DNA from: Saprospiraceae bacterium
Lineage (GTDB): Bacteria; Bacteroidota; Bacteroidia; Chitinophagales; Saprospiraceae
Direction of reading: 5' to 3'
DNA length: 64,000 bases
Assembly: GCA_016715105.1 (NCBI GenBank)
Contig: JADKBO010000013.1
Coordinates: 1-64,000, forward strand
Shown piece after piece: positions 27,595 to 37,565 of the stretch. The number at the start of each line of letters is the position of its first letter. Position 1 is the stretch's first letter. Below the pieces are notes generated by a model, which ran no database searches, had not been told where the DNA came from, and worked only from the letters and a program-made list of their open reading frames with translations. The position numbers and the translations under genes were made by a program.

Positions 27595-28545
27595 ATGATA
27601 TTCGACGAAAAAATTAATAATTTAATCTTTTGGGAACATTCCAATAACACTCAAAATGATGAATTAATAAAGATATTATTTGTTTCCAGGACAAAAAATA
27701 TCCTCGATAAGATTATAAGTAATCTATCTAGATTTGCTCCTCATTTTACGCATCAAGTATACTTTTATGCTTTGGACTGCTCTTCAAAAGAACTATCTGA
27801 GTATATACGACAAGGCTATATAATTGTTCATTTAGAACAAGATCTAAATGGTTTTTTTGATCAAATTCAGTCAATTTCTCAAGAAAATGGTCCAGACGTA
27901 AAAGTCATTTCCAATACTGTAGACCAATCTTTTCTAAAAGCAATGCCGGATACCGACTTTATAGGTTTTCAGCGTCATCAAATCGGAAAAGCTGTTTTAC
28001 ATACGGTAGACACCAATTCTCTAGGTTCTTGTTCACTTGGATTGATCAAAAATAATCACGTTGACTTGGAGCCTATCATGAGAACTATTGAATATGTACA
28101 TTTCGAACCTTCCAGTGGTAGGCACGCAGAATGGCCAGGCATACAAAATATATTACCTACGGGTCTTAGCGTAGAAGAGATTTGTCAAATTTTCAGGTAT
28201 GCGGGCTCTTCTTATCAAATAAATTACCTGAGTATCGATCGATCTTTAGACCTTGAAGCCGCGCCGGAATGTTTTGTCAGTACCGCCATCGCTTTATGGT
28301 ATTTCCTGGAAGGAATCGAAAGTAGAACATTCAGGAATGATATTTCATTATCTGGTTTTCAAGAATTTGTGTTATCAGTTAAAGATATTGAAGAAAGTTT
28401 GGTCTTTGGTTTTAGTACCGGAGATGGTAAATGGTGGGTAAGAGTAGATCAATCTGACAGAATGGTTCCTTGTAGCAAAGATGACTATGAAAAAGCCTCC
28501 AAAGGTTTGTTAACAGATCGGTTATTTAGAAAACTTTTTACTTAG
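27595..28545 (+). CDS. Degenerate ureohydrolase (arginase/formimidoylglutamase)-like protein, probably catalytically dead
   Basis: A 316-residue protein. Its C-terminal half follows the layout of Bacteroidota formimidoylglutamase/arginase-family proteins: a PG pair followed by a P(T/N)G loop, EEICQIFRYAGSSYQINYLSI, a stretch ending AIALWYFLEGIESR, and a last strand ending GKWWVRV where relatives have SDRWWMEV. Ureohydrolases bind two Mn2+ ions through Asp/His motifs such as SFDxD and DAHxD. Here the expected positions read HFEPSSGRHAEWPG and no DxHxD is present, so the metal site appears lost. A structural or regulatory role is possible. It is next to murF-gldJ; in flavobacteria a ureohydrolase gene also sits by the gldK cluster. 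Confidence 0.6.
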   Translation: MIFDEKINNLIFWEHSNNTQNDELIKILFVSRTKNILDKIISNLSRFAPHFTHQVYFYALDCSSKELSEYIRQGYIIVHLEQDLNGFFDQIQSISQENGPDVKVISNTVDQSFLKAMPDTDFIGFQRHQIGKAVLHTVDTNSLGSCSLGLIKNNHVDLEPIMRTIEYVHFEPSSGRHAEWPGIQNILPTGLSVEEICQIFRYAGSSYQINYLSIDRSLDLEAAPECFVSTAIALWYFLEGIESRTFRNDISLSGFQEFVLSVKDIEESLVFGFSTGDGKWWVRVDQSDRMVPCSKDDYEKASKGLLTDRLFRKLFT

Positions 28546-28565
28546 TAAGTAATATTCACTTTTGC

Positions 28566-29825
28566 CTAATTAAGGATCTTTTCAACTGCAATGCCACGAG
28601 ATCCTTTCAATAAAATTTGCTTGTCAGTATAAGACGAAAGGTGAACGTGTTCGCAAGCTTTGGTCACGTTTTCATAAAACTCACCCTCAAACTGATCTTT
28701 GAATTGGTAAAATCTAGGTCCAATGAATATTTTTTTAAATAGTTTGAATGGTGCTGTGTAGGTCAATATTTGGCGATGTTCTTCTTCCGATGCCTCACCT
28801 AGTTCCAACATATCACCTATGATAATGATCTGATTTTCTTGATTTTTCTGCCCGAAAAAAGAATGAAGACTTGCTAGCAAGCTTGAGGGATTTGCATTGT
28901 AGGCGTCTTTAATGATCTCGTTACCATTCACAGATGTGATTTCAGATCTGTTGTTGGTTGGTGAATATGAACTGATTGCTTCATTGATTTGCTCATCACT
29001 TATACCAAAATAGGAACCTACTGCGATAGCTGCTGCTATGTTGGGCAAATTATAAACCCCAAATAATTGGGTTGCTACTTCTTTACCTTTATAGGAATAA
29101 GTAATGGTTGGACTTGATTGTTTGATTTGTAATTGGTGAATCACCTCATAAACAATTGTTTTGGCATTTGGAGGTAATAAAGACAAGAGTAAATCATCTG
29201 CGTGGTTGCAAAATATGGTGCCATCTGTTTTCACTAGATATTTGTACAATTCTGATTTCCCTTTTTTTACACCTTCTTCTCCACCAAAACCCTCAAGATG
29301 TGCTTTCCCAATATTGGTGATCAGACCAAAATTGGGTTGTGCTATTTCACTCAACATCGCAATTTCCCCAATGTGATTTGCCCCCATTTCAATGATAAAA
29401 AAGTCATTTTCTTTTCTAGCTGATAACAAAGTGATAGGGACACCTATGTGATTGTTGAGATTACCTTTTGTCACCAAAGGATTGTACTTTTTGGAAATCA
29501 CCGCAGCCAACAATTCCTTTGTGGTTGTTTTTCCATTTGATCCGGTGATGCCCAATACTGGCACGTCAAATAGTCTACGGTAGTCACTTGCTAACTTTTG
29601 GAGCGCAGACAAAACATCATCAACCAACAGGAATTTGCCATCTGGTAAAGTTAACGATGGGTCATCTACAACGACCAATGAAGCTCCAAGTTGCAAGGCT
29701 TTGGCAGCATACAAGTTCCCATCAAAATTTTCCCCCTTAAGAGCAAAAAATAAATCGCCTGACTTCACTGTTCTGGAGTCAGTAGAAATCGATAAATGTA
29801 AGAGGAAGTGTTGCAATAAATCCAT
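28566..29825 (-). CDS. murF: UDP-N-acetylmuramoyl-tripeptide--D-alanyl-D-alanine ligase MurF
   Basis: The last cytosolic ligase of peptidoglycan precursor synthesis adds D-Ala-D-Ala to UDP-MurNAc-tripeptide; 419 residues. It shows the N-terminal STDSRTVKSGDLFFALKGENFDG, the ATP-binding GITGSNGKTTTKEL, GNLNNHIGVP, FFIIEMGANHIGEI and DAYNANPSS. The start at 29825 (MDLLQHFLL) is chosen because the seven extra upstream codons lie inside the gldJ terminator hairpin. It is downstream of gldJ on the same strand, an arrangement also known in Flavobacterium johnsoniae, but separated by that terminator. Confidence 0.94.
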   Translation of the reverse strand: MDLLQHFLLHLSISTDSRTVKSGDLFFALKGENFDGNLYAAKALQLGASLVVVDDPSLTLPDGKFLLVDDVLSALQKLASDYRRLFDVPVLGITGSNGKTTTKELLAAVISKKYNPLVTKGNLNNHIGVPITLLSARKENDFFIIEMGANHIGEIAMLSEIAQPNFGLITNIGKAHLEGFGGEEGVKKGKSELYKYLVKTDGTIFCNHADDLLLSLLPPNAKTIVYEVIHQLQIKQSSPTITYSYKGKEVATQLFGVYNLPNIAAAIAVGSYFGISDEQINEAISSYSPTNNRSEITSVNGNEIIKDAYNANPSSLLASLHSFFGQKNQENQIIIIGDMLELGEASEEEHRQILTYTAPFKLFKKIFIGPRFYQFKDQFEGEFYENVTKACEHVHLSSYTDKQILLKGSRGIAVEKILN

Positions 29826-29830
29826 AAAAT

Positions 29831-29866
29831 AAAAAAGCCTTTGCACAAAGGTACAAAGGCTTTTTT
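29831..29866 (-). terminator. Intrinsic terminator of gldJ
   Basis: AAAAAAGCCTTT (29831-29842) pairs with AAAGGCTTTTTT (29855-29866) around a 12-base loop between the gldJ stop and the murF start. It may attenuate read-through into murF. Confidence 0.8.
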
Positions 29867-29883
29867 ATCTATTAAATATTATT

Positions 29884-31386
29884 TTAATATCTTCTCTTCA
29901 CTTTTGATTTAGTACCTTCTTTGAAATTATTACCACTCTTATTGGATTCAAAGTTTTCAGCACCAACCCTATTCATCGCACATCTAAAACCAATGGTACG
30001 ATCTGATTTATCTTCATTTTTAAACCTTCTAGCACCTGGGGATAACCAGAATAACCTATCTGCCCAACTACCACCTTTGATCACTCTGGCTTTGTCACTT
30101 ACAAGACTGGTCTTTCCATATCCATAATCAACATTTTCTGAATCATCGTCATTGTAATTTTTGACATCTGATTTTCTGTAGTTATCTCTATCCTTCAAAT
30201 CTTCATCAGGAATGATTTGGGTGCGCAATCTACCTAAAGAATCTTTTTCAAGAGGTAAACCATTCTCATCAACCATCATTTCTGTAAAAACGTTACCTCT
30301 ATAACTGTTTAAGTCATGGTTTTCTGCATCACTCAAGGACAAACTGGTAGTAGCTCTGTAAACATCACCTGTCCATTCACTCACATTACCTGCCATGTTG
30401 AATAATCCAAAATCATTTGGAAAATAAGCTCTAACAGTAGATGGAATGGATGCATTATCATTTAAAGCACCTGACATACCCATGTAATCACCTCTTCCTC
30501 TCTTGAAGTTGGCCTGAATATCGCCTTGATTTTTATTGTGTTTTTTGTATCTTGGACTTGTGCCATTCCAAGGATAAATTTTTCTATCAGTAATCAATTC
30601 ATCACCTGTGCTGGCTTGATTGCCTTGCAATGCAAGCGCTGCATATTCCCATTGTGCTTCTGTAGGTAAGATATAGCTTGGCATCAAAATACCATCTTCA
30701 AATCTTACTGATCTTTCTCCTCCAGTTTTGAGATCTTTCAAGTTCTTATTTACATTTCCTTGATATTGACCAGCCATATAGGCTTTGGTGTTGAAAGATT
30801 CACTATCTTTTGCATCTGGGCTCGGATTTAAAATTCCTCTTTCGATGAGAATCATTTCATTTACCCTATCCGTTCTCCACTCGCAATATCTTTGTGCTTG
30901 CAACCAAGAAACACCAACGACTGGATAGTCATTGTAGGATGGGTGTCTGTAATAAGTTTCTACCAATGGCTCGTTGTATGCCAATTCTTCTCTCCAAACG
31001 GTACTATCAGGGAGTGCATCTCTGATAACTTGAGGATAAGAAACGTAAGTATTGGCCAACCAATTGACATATAATTTCCAGTTTTGGTTACTTACTTCTG
31101 TTTCATCCATGTAAAAAGAAGAAACTGTAACCCTTCTAGGTACGTTATTCCACTCATAAGTTACATCTTGATCTGAAAGACCCATAACGAAAGTACCACC
31201 TTCAATGGGAACTAGATTTGGACCAGTTTCCTGCTCAACAGCATCAAATTTTTCATATCCACCCCACTTAGGATCATTGTAAACCCATCCAGTAGCAGTA
31301 TCTCTGTCTCCACCAGACTTTTTACTACAAGCCACCATAGATACGAGGCACACTAATAGTGTAGAAAATTTAAGAACGTTATTCAT
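29884..31386 (-). CDS. gldJ: Gliding motility / type IX secretion lipoprotein GldJ
   Basis: A 500-residue outer-membrane lipoprotein required in relatives for gliding and T9SS stability. The leader ends LVSMVACSKK with the lipidated Cys20. An FGE-sulfatase-like domain follows: GGTFVMG, VSSFYMDETEVSNQNWKLYV, YPVVGVSWLQAQRYCEWR, LPTEAQWEYAA, NMAGNVSEWTGDVY and VIKGGSWADRLFW. The residues SATGW-like TATGWVYNDPKWGGYE just after the leader favour GldJ over its paralogue GldK. The C terminus is basic and polar. It has its own promoter and ends at a terminator before murF. A second ATG two codons earlier (31392) is equally possible. Confidence 0.9.
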   Translation of the reverse strand: MNNVLKFSTLLVCLVSMVACSKKSGGDRDTATGWVYNDPKWGGYEKFDAVEQETGPNLVPIEGGTFVMGLSDQDVTYEWNNVPRRVTVSSFYMDETEVSNQNWKLYVNWLANTYVSYPQVIRDALPDSTVWREELAYNEPLVETYYRHPSYNDYPVVGVSWLQAQRYCEWRTDRVNEMILIERGILNPSPDAKDSESFNTKAYMAGQYQGNVNKNLKDLKTGGERSVRFEDGILMPSYILPTEAQWEYAALALQGNQASTGDELITDRKIYPWNGTSPRYKKHNKNQGDIQANFKRGRGDYMGMSGALNDNASIPSTVRAYFPNDFGLFNMAGNVSEWTGDVYRATTSLSLSDAENHDLNSYRGNVFTEMMVDENGLPLEKDSLGRLRTQIIPDEDLKDRDNYRKSDVKNYNDDDSENVDYGYGKTSLVSDKARVIKGGSWADRLFWLSPGARRFKNEDKSDRTIGFRCAMNRVGAENFESNKSGNNFKEGTKSKVKRRY

Positions 31387-31416
31387 TAGCACAATTTTAT
31401 TCTCTTAATAGGCGCG

Positions 31417-31448
31417 CAAAATTACAAGACGCCACCATAAAACATCAA
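31417..31448 (-). promoter_or_regulatory. Probable gldJ promoter
   Basis: On the minus strand, TTG at 31448-31446 and TAATTTTG (31424-31417) are 21 bases apart, a good match to the Bacteroidota TTG-N17-23-TAnnTTTG pattern, 30 bases before the start. Confidence 0.55.
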
Positions 31449-31559
31449 TTTTAATACCAAAACTTTCAATTTTGATAAAAAAGTGATTTAAACTTTTTCT
31501 TTATAGATGTATAAACTTGAAGATCAGCCAAAAAATTGTTTTGTTTTGTAAAATTATTT

Positions 31560-32582
31560 TTATCTAAATAGTTGCAAACAATCGCTGATATCTATTTTGG
31601 GCTTTCCAGTATCAAAATTCATCACAACAGACAACTCATGGCTGCCATATCCTTTTAAGGCAATTTTACTTAAGTTATAATCAAAACTATAAGTGATTTT
31701 ATAGGGGCCTGTTCTTCCACCAAAAGCCATAATAGCAGCATCACCGTTTGTATCAGAATGCCGATAATAAATTCCTCCTAAAAGTCCGTGTGTCTCAACT
31801 GATACTCCTGCATTTATTTGTTTGAAGCCTCCATGATTGACAAAAAGAAAATTTGGCGCAATAAAATCAGGTCTCGAGCCTCCACTACCCCTTCTGATGT
31901 CTCCAAAATTGTATTGATATCCTGCCTGCACTGTCCAACGGAGGTCGAGTCCATTTGCATTTGCCCTCCTGTCGAGGTAAAAATTATTATTGGGATTATT
32001 GATATGACTAAAACCAACCCCCAAATAATATTTCTTTGTCACGTACAATACCCCTGTTCCCAAATCAAAATAGGTGATATTATCAAGATCTGGTGGTATT
32101 TCTGATGATGGATATGCACTTCCACCTGGACCTATACTCCCGTAAATAGGGTCTATTGCATCATAAAACGTAAATCTCCCCCAATCCAAACGTCGATTGC
32201 CTAGTCCAAAATCCAACGCTGCTTTAATATATGATCCTCTGTTGACTTGCAATCGATAGGCATAAACCGCATTAACTTTTGTTGCTCTCAAAGAACCTCC
32301 CCCTGCATAATCAGTAAGAAAGGACATACCTAGCCCTGATTTTGCATTTTGAAAATATTGATCATATGACGCAGAAAAAGTTTGATACGCATTATCCAAT
32401 CCTAACCATTGATTTCTGTAGACAGCAGCGATAAATGGAGCATCATTATTTCCAGCAAAAGCAGGGTTGATCTGCAATGGAGAATTATAAAACTGGCTGT
32501 AGATTGGATCTTGTGCACCAATTGAAATACTCCACGAAATGGTTATGAAAAATAAAAATATATCTTTAGGTTTGATGCGCAT
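31560..32582 (-). CDS. PorP/SprF-family type IX secretion membrane protein
   Basis: A 340-residue outer-membrane beta-barrel-like protein. The signal peptide ends SISIGA before Gln. The diagnostic start of the mature protein, QDPIYSQFYNSPLQINPAFAGN, and the later NQWLGL and YRHSDTNGDAAIMAFGG motifs place it in the PorP/SprF family, members of which anchor to T9SS or help attach specific secreted adhesins. It lies between gldJ and porU, divergent from porU. Whether it is the core PorP or an adhesin partner of SprF type cannot be told from sequence. Confidence 0.88.
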   Translation of the reverse strand: MRIKPKDIFLFFITISWSISIGAQDPIYSQFYNSPLQINPAFAGNNDAPFIAAVYRNQWLGLDNAYQTFSASYDQYFQNAKSGLGMSFLTDYAGGGSLRATKVNAVYAYRLQVNRGSYIKAALDFGLGNRRLDWGRFTFYDAIDPIYGSIGPGGSAYPSSEIPPDLDNITYFDLGTGVLYVTKKYYLGVGFSHINNPNNNFYLDRRANANGLDLRWTVQAGYQYNFGDIRRGSGGSRPDFIAPNFLFVNHGGFKQINAGVSVETHGLLGGIYYRHSDTNGDAAIMAFGGRTGPYKITYSFDYNLSKIALKGYGSHELSVVMNFDTGKPKIDISDCLQLFR

Positions 32583-32742
32583 CCTTATCTTAAGTAGAAA
32601 ATCTAGAAACGAAAATGCGACTTAATTAGTTTATATCGTATAAAAAAGATGTCTTTTGTTTTACACTTTGTAGCGGATATAAAAATTTATTCATCCAAAT
32701 GTGCGTTTTTTGTGTCAAATGCACCTGTTAATCAATCATATT

Positions 32743-35700
32743 ATGATTAAAAAACACAATTTTTACTTTTCACCTTGCTTGTTTGTCTTCTTTGCTCTTT
32801 TCGTCTATATACAAAATACAGTAGGTCAGGTTTCAAATCCAAACTCTAGTGTCTTGGCAACGGGCAATTTTTACAAATTAAAGGTAGAAAGGTCTGGATT
32901 GTATAAAATCAATAAGTCTATAACTGACAAACTAGGTCTTTCAGCCAACTTCGACCTCAAAAAACTCAAAGTTTTCACCAATTACGGTGGCCATATTCCT
33001 GAAGAAATAGCAAAATCCAACCCTTCTGATTTAGTTGAAGTACCTTTATTGGTCAATGATAATAATAGCAACAACCTTCTTGATGGAGCTGACGAAGTTT
33101 ATTTTTACAGTGAAGGTCCCAATAAATGGTTTTATGAGCAAGGTAAAAAAAGGTGGACGCACAATACCAATATTTACGATGTGAATAACTATGTTTTTGT
33201 CACTGCAGATGGTGGTGATGGCAAAAGAATTGCAGAAAAAAATTATTTAGTTGATGCAACCTATAATACTTCAAGTTATGATCAATTACAGATTTTCAAC
33301 GAAGACAGATTCAATCTGCTTACCAGAGAAGTAAATACACAAGGTTCTGGAAAACAGTGGTTTGGAGAATATTTCAAAGGTGGCGACAAAAAAACATTCA
33401 CCTCTAAATTCAATACGACCTTATTTTTACCGAATACTCCCGTTATTGTAACTGGACTTTTTGCAGCCAGATCTCCTCAGCGTGGAAGCGGTGTGTTGTC
33501 CATCGGTAATCAAACATTGAGTTATTCAACAAACAGCCTCAATGTGAACGATTTTGAAATTAGTTATGCTTCTCAGGGAAAAATAGCAGGAGTCGTCAAT
33601 GAAATAAAAAGTGACGATGCCATCAATCTTTCTTTCAATACTGTTTCTCCTATTGGTGAAGGTTGGTTGGATTTCATACAACTTGAAGGTAGAAGTGCCT
33701 TGAAATACAATGAGAGCCAGTTTGAATTTAGCGATGGCAAAGCTTTGACCCAAGGTACAAATTACACCTTTGAAGGAAATACTGCTGGTCTCCTGGTTTG
33801 GGACGTGACAAAGCTAGATGCAATTTCTTCTTTGAAATTGACCAACAATACCTTTAGCTATCCTGAAAAAAATGACATTTCCAGATTTATAGCTTTTAAA
33901 ACCAAGGATGCCTATGAGCCTACTCCTATAGGTTTGATCAAAAACCAAAACTTACATGCAATCACTGAGGCAGATATGGTCATCGTGTACCCCAATATCC
34001 TCAAGGATGAAGTTTTAAGATTGGCAAAACACAGAAGTGAATATGAAAATCTCAAAGTTATAACAGTTGAAATACAAGAAATTTACAATGAATTTTCTTC
34101 AGGGCGAAAGGATGTAAGTGCTCTGAGAAATTTTGCCAAAATGTTATTCAATCGCGATCCAAGTTTCAAATATCTTTTACTTTTTGGCGATGCAACATAC
34201 GACTATAGATTTTTCATGAATAAAGAAGAAGACATAGCCTATATACCAGTATATGAAACAGATGAATCATTAAACCCAATCACTGGATTTCCAACAGACG
34301 ATTATTTTGCACTATTGAGTGATAATGAAGGAGGAAATTTAGTCGGAGCCCTAGATATTGCTGTTGGCAGACTCCCGGTCAAAAATTTGAAGGAAGCCAA
34401 AGATGTCGTTTCCAAAATCATGGCCTATGATCTTGATCCTGAAAGATTTGGTGATTGGAGATTATCCATGGGTTTTACAGCCGATGACGAAGATTATAAC
34501 ACCCACATTGTCCAAGCGGATCGGATTTCCAAAAAAGTAAATGACCTCAATCCTGAAATCAACATCAAGAAAATGTACTTTGATGTTTACGAACAAGTAA
34601 GTACACCAGGCGGAGAGCGGTTTCCTGATGCCACTTTGGACATTGCCAATCAAGTTTTTAAAGGTTTATTGACCTTGTGTTATTTAGGTCATGGAGGACC
34701 TTCAGGCTTGTCTCAAGAAAGGGTCCTACAAATCAATGATATTAAAAACTGGGACAATAAGAAAAAACCTTTGGTTTTCATCACGGCTACCTGTTCACTG
34801 ACGGGTTTCGATAACCCTTCTTTTGTGACGACCGGTGAAGAGACCATGTTGATGCCAGAAGGAGGTGCAATTGCTTTATTTAGTACCGTAAGATCTGTTT
34901 ATTCTTCTGAAAATGAAAGGCTTACAAATTCCGTTTTTGATTTTATCTATCAAAAGGAAAATGGACTCCCACTGCGTTTTGGCGACATTTTGGTCCGGGC
35001 AAAGAACAATCAAGCCAGTGATACTTTGAGAGATAATGCCAGAAAATTTGCTTTGATTGGCGATCCTGCACAAAGAATTGGACTTCCTGCAAACAGGGTA
35101 AAGCTCAACAGTATCAATGATGTTCCTGTAGCAATTTTTGATGACACCCTTTCTGCATTGGATGCCATAGTGCTAAAAGGTGAAGTGGTAGACAATGCTG
35201 GGAATGTCTTAAAATCATTTGATGGAAATCTTACTGTGACATTTTATGACAAACAATCCATCAGAGAAACACTTGCCAATGATGATGAAAGTTACAAATA
35301 CAAATTTGATGAATTTCGCAATGTGATATTTAAGGGAGGTGCCACTGTGCTAGATGGAAAATTTTCTATCTCCTTTGTTGTTCCTAAAGACATCAATTAT
35401 GAATTAGGCGCGGGCAAACTCAGTTTTTATGCAACAGATGGAAAAAATGACGCAGGAGGGTATGTTGATGGACCATTTGTTGGAGGAGACATTAAAAACA
35501 ACATCATTGATAATAAAGCTCCGATTGTAAAGGTTTTCATCAACGACACTTCTTTTGTTGAAGGCGGTGTGACCAATGAAAATCCTATTTTGTTGGTGGA
35601 TCTGAAAGATGATTTTGGCATCAATGTCACGGGTAATAGCATAGGACATGATTTGGTAGCAAATTTGACTGGTCCAATCCGTGGCACATACATTCTAAAC

Positions 35701-36174
35701 GATTATTATGTTTCTAATTTGAATGATCCTGCTAGCGGTAGGGTTGAATTTCCCTTTTCAAATCTTCCGGCCGGAACATACGAAGTATCTGTAAAAGCAT
35801 GGGACATATCTAATAATAGTGCCGTTTCTAAGACAACATTTGTCATTAAGGAATCTGGTTTAGATAAGTTATTGAATGTTTACAACTATCCCAATCCGTT
35901 TAATAATCAAACAAATTTTTCTTTTGAACACGATTTCAATGGTAGTAATATAGATATCGAGTTGCTTGTATATGCAACAACTGGGGCTTTGGTGAAGCAA
36001 ATAAAGGTAAATAAGTTTGCGACAGGATCTAGAGAAAGTACAATTGACTGGTCTGGGAAGGCTGATTTTGGAAATGAATTGGCACCAGGGGTTTATTTTT
36101 ATAAAATAAAAGTAAAAAATAGTGCGTTAGGGTTGGAACGTGAAAGTAATTTTGAAAAATTAGTTAAGCTTTAA
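32743..36174 (+). CDS. porU: Type IX secretion sortase PorU
   Basis: A 1143-residue cell-surface cysteine protease of the C25 (gingipain) fold that cuts T9SS sorting domains and attaches cargo to lipid. A signal peptide ends NTVG before Gln; the ATG at 32743 gives this leader, while a GTG at 32701 would add a non-hydrophobic extension. The catalytic His is about residue 650 (LGHGG) and Cys about 684 (ITATCSL). An Ig-like part and a retained sorting-domain-like C terminus (YPNPFNNQTNFSF) follow, as in known PorU. porV starts 48 bases downstream. Confidence 0.95.
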   Translation: MIKKHNFYFSPCLFVFFALFVYIQNTVGQVSNPNSSVLATGNFYKLKVERSGLYKINKSITDKLGLSANFDLKKLKVFTNYGGHIPEEIAKSNPSDLVEVPLLVNDNNSNNLLDGADEVYFYSEGPNKWFYEQGKKRWTHNTNIYDVNNYVFVTADGGDGKRIAEKNYLVDATYNTSSYDQLQIFNEDRFNLLTREVNTQGSGKQWFGEYFKGGDKKTFTSKFNTTLFLPNTPVIVTGLFAARSPQRGSGVLSIGNQTLSYSTNSLNVNDFEISYASQGKIAGVVNEIKSDDAINLSFNTVSPIGEGWLDFIQLEGRSALKYNESQFEFSDGKALTQGTNYTFEGNTAGLLVWDVTKLDAISSLKLTNNTFSYPEKNDISRFIAFKTKDAYEPTPIGLIKNQNLHAITEADMVIVYPNILKDEVLRLAKHRSEYENLKVITVEIQEIYNEFSSGRKDVSALRNFAKMLFNRDPSFKYLLLFGDATYDYRFFMNKEEDIAYIPVYETDESLNPITGFPTDDYFALLSDNEGGNLVGALDIAVGRLPVKNLKEAKDVVSKIMAYDLDPERFGDWRLSMGFTADDEDYNTHIVQADRISKKVNDLNPEINIKKMYFDVYEQVSTPGGERFPDATLDIANQVFKGLLTLCYLGHGGPSGLSQERVLQINDIKNWDNKKKPLVFITATCSLTGFDNPSFVTTGEETMLMPEGGAIALFSTVRSVYSSENERLTNSVFDFIYQKENGLPLRFGDILVRAKNNQASDTLRDNARKFALIGDPAQRIGLPANRVKLNSINDVPVAIFDDTLSALDAIVLKGEVVDNAGNVLKSFDGNLTVTFYDKQSIRETLANDDESYKYKFDEFRNVIFKGGATVLDGKFSISFVVPKDINYELGAGKLSFYATDGKNDAGGYVDGPFVGGDIKNNIIDNKAPIVKVFINDTSFVEGGVTNENPILLVDLKDDFGINVTGNSIGHDLVANLTGPIRGTYILNDYYVSNLNDPASGRVEFPFSNLPAGTYEVSVKAWDISNNSAVSKTTFVIKESGLDKLLNVYNYPNPFNNQTNFSFEHDFNGSNIDIELLVYATTGALVKQIKVNKFATGSRESTIDWSGKADFGNELAPGVYFYKIKVKNSALGLERESNFEKLVKL

Positions 36175-36222
36175 GCTGAAATGCTATTTTTGCGCACGAA
36201 AAAACAATCAAGTTTCAAAGAG

Positions 36223-37473
36223 ATGCTTAGAAAAGTAAACCAATGTATATTTTTGGCAATCGCAGTTTTTGGAGTTTGCCCAATTTTAGAGGGGCAAGTA
36301 TTTAATCCAAGAGCAGGATGTGTAGTTGATGCAAACGGAGATTGCCTCCCAAATTCCAATTTAACAGCCATGCCTTTTTTGAGGATTGCGCCAGATGCAA
36401 GAGGCGGTGCTATGGGTGATGCTGGTATAGCACTAGATCCTACTCCTGCCTCCATCCACTATAATGCGTCGTCCTTGGCTTTCGCCGAAAAAGATGCCGC
36501 ACTTTCTGCAACATATACTCCATGGTTGCAAGATCTTAATTTACCAGATATCTATTTAGCTCAATTGAGTGGTTATAAAAAAATTGATGCGCTTTCAACA
36601 GTTGGCTTTCAATTCAAATATTTCTCATTAGGGGTTATCAATTTTAGAGATCCATTTGGTGTTGATAATGGAGATGGTAGGCCTAGAGAATTCCAATTTG
36701 GTTTGGCTTATGCCAGAAAATTGGGCGATAATTTATCAGTTTCTGTTTCTGGTAACTATTTGTTTTCAGCTTTGGCTCCCAATCAGATTGTAAATGGTAT
36801 TGAAATCACCAATGCAACCTCTTTCGCGACAGACATTGGACTTACGTACAAAAAGAAAATGGAACTTGGAGGCAAAGATGCACAATTGAGCATCGGAGCA
36901 GCAATCACCAATTTGGGATCAAAAGTTACCTATACCAGAGACAGTATCAGAGATTTTATTCCTACCAACTTAGGATTGGGGACTTCCCTCAAATTGGAAT
37001 TGGATGAATACAATACCATCACATTTGCGTTGGATTTCAACAAACTGATGGTTCCAACCTCTGTTTCTAGAAACATTTTATTGGAAGATGGTATGACTGC
37101 TTCAAATCCAGAATTTTCAAAAGATGGAGATAATGTGGGTGATTACAGACAAAAAACTTTATTTGAAGGAGTTTTTGGATCATTTTCAGACGCACAAGGA
37201 GGATTTCAGGAAGAATTGCAAGAGATTAATTATTCACTTGGAGCAGAATACTGGTATGATCAACAATTTGCAGCCAGAGCAGGATTTTTCTATGAGCATC
37301 CGCTCAAAGGAGCCAGAAAGTATTTCACTGTTGGATTGGGTATAAAATATAATATATTCAACATTGACTTATCTTACTTGATTCCTGGGAACAATAGAAG
37401 AAGCCCTTTGGATAATACTTTGAGATTTGGGATGATTTTTGACTTAGGCAACTTACAAGCTTTAGACGAATAA
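36223..37473 (+). CDS. porV: Type IX secretion outer-membrane protein PorV
   Basis: A 416-residue FadL-like beta-barrel that carries folded cargo from the SprA translocon to the PorU sortase. The leader MLRKVNQCIFLAIAVFGVCPILEGQ has Gln at +1; the upstream ATG at 36181 would lengthen the charged n-region. The mature start shows NLTAMPFLRIAPDARGGAMGDAGIALDP, a PorV hallmark, then repeated barrel strands ending in YKIxNL-like turns and a terminal aromatic-rich strand. It lies just downstream of porU, so the two are likely one transcript ending at the terminator at 37520. Confidence 0.93.
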   Translation: MLRKVNQCIFLAIAVFGVCPILEGQVFNPRAGCVVDANGDCLPNSNLTAMPFLRIAPDARGGAMGDAGIALDPTPASIHYNASSLAFAEKDAALSATYTPWLQDLNLPDIYLAQLSGYKKIDALSTVGFQFKYFSLGVINFRDPFGVDNGDGRPREFQFGLAYARKLGDNLSVSVSGNYLFSALAPNQIVNGIEITNATSFATDIGLTYKKKMELGGKDAQLSIGAAITNLGSKVTYTRDSIRDFIPTNLGLGTSLKLELDEYNTITFALDFNKLMVPTSVSRNILLEDGMTASNPEFSKDGDNVGDYRQKTLFEGVFGSFSDAQGGFQEELQEINYSLGAEYWYDQQFAARAGFFYEHPLKGARKYFTVGLGIKYNIFNIDLSYLIPGNNRRSPLDNTLRFGMIFDLGNLQALDE

Positions 37474-37519
37474 AAGGAGGAAGGCTTTCAGCATATTGGT
37501 TGATCGCACTAAAAAATAA

Positions 37520-37553
37520 AAAAGGCGTGAAGGATAATTTCTTCACGCCTTTT
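37520..37553. terminator. Bidirectional terminator shared by porV and rnpB
   Basis: AAAAGGCGTGAAG (37520-37532) pairs with CTTCACGCCTTTT (37541-37553). It follows porV on the plus strand and the 3' end of the RNase P RNA on the minus strand. Confidence 0.88.
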
Positions 37554-37565
37554 TCATTTAAAAAA

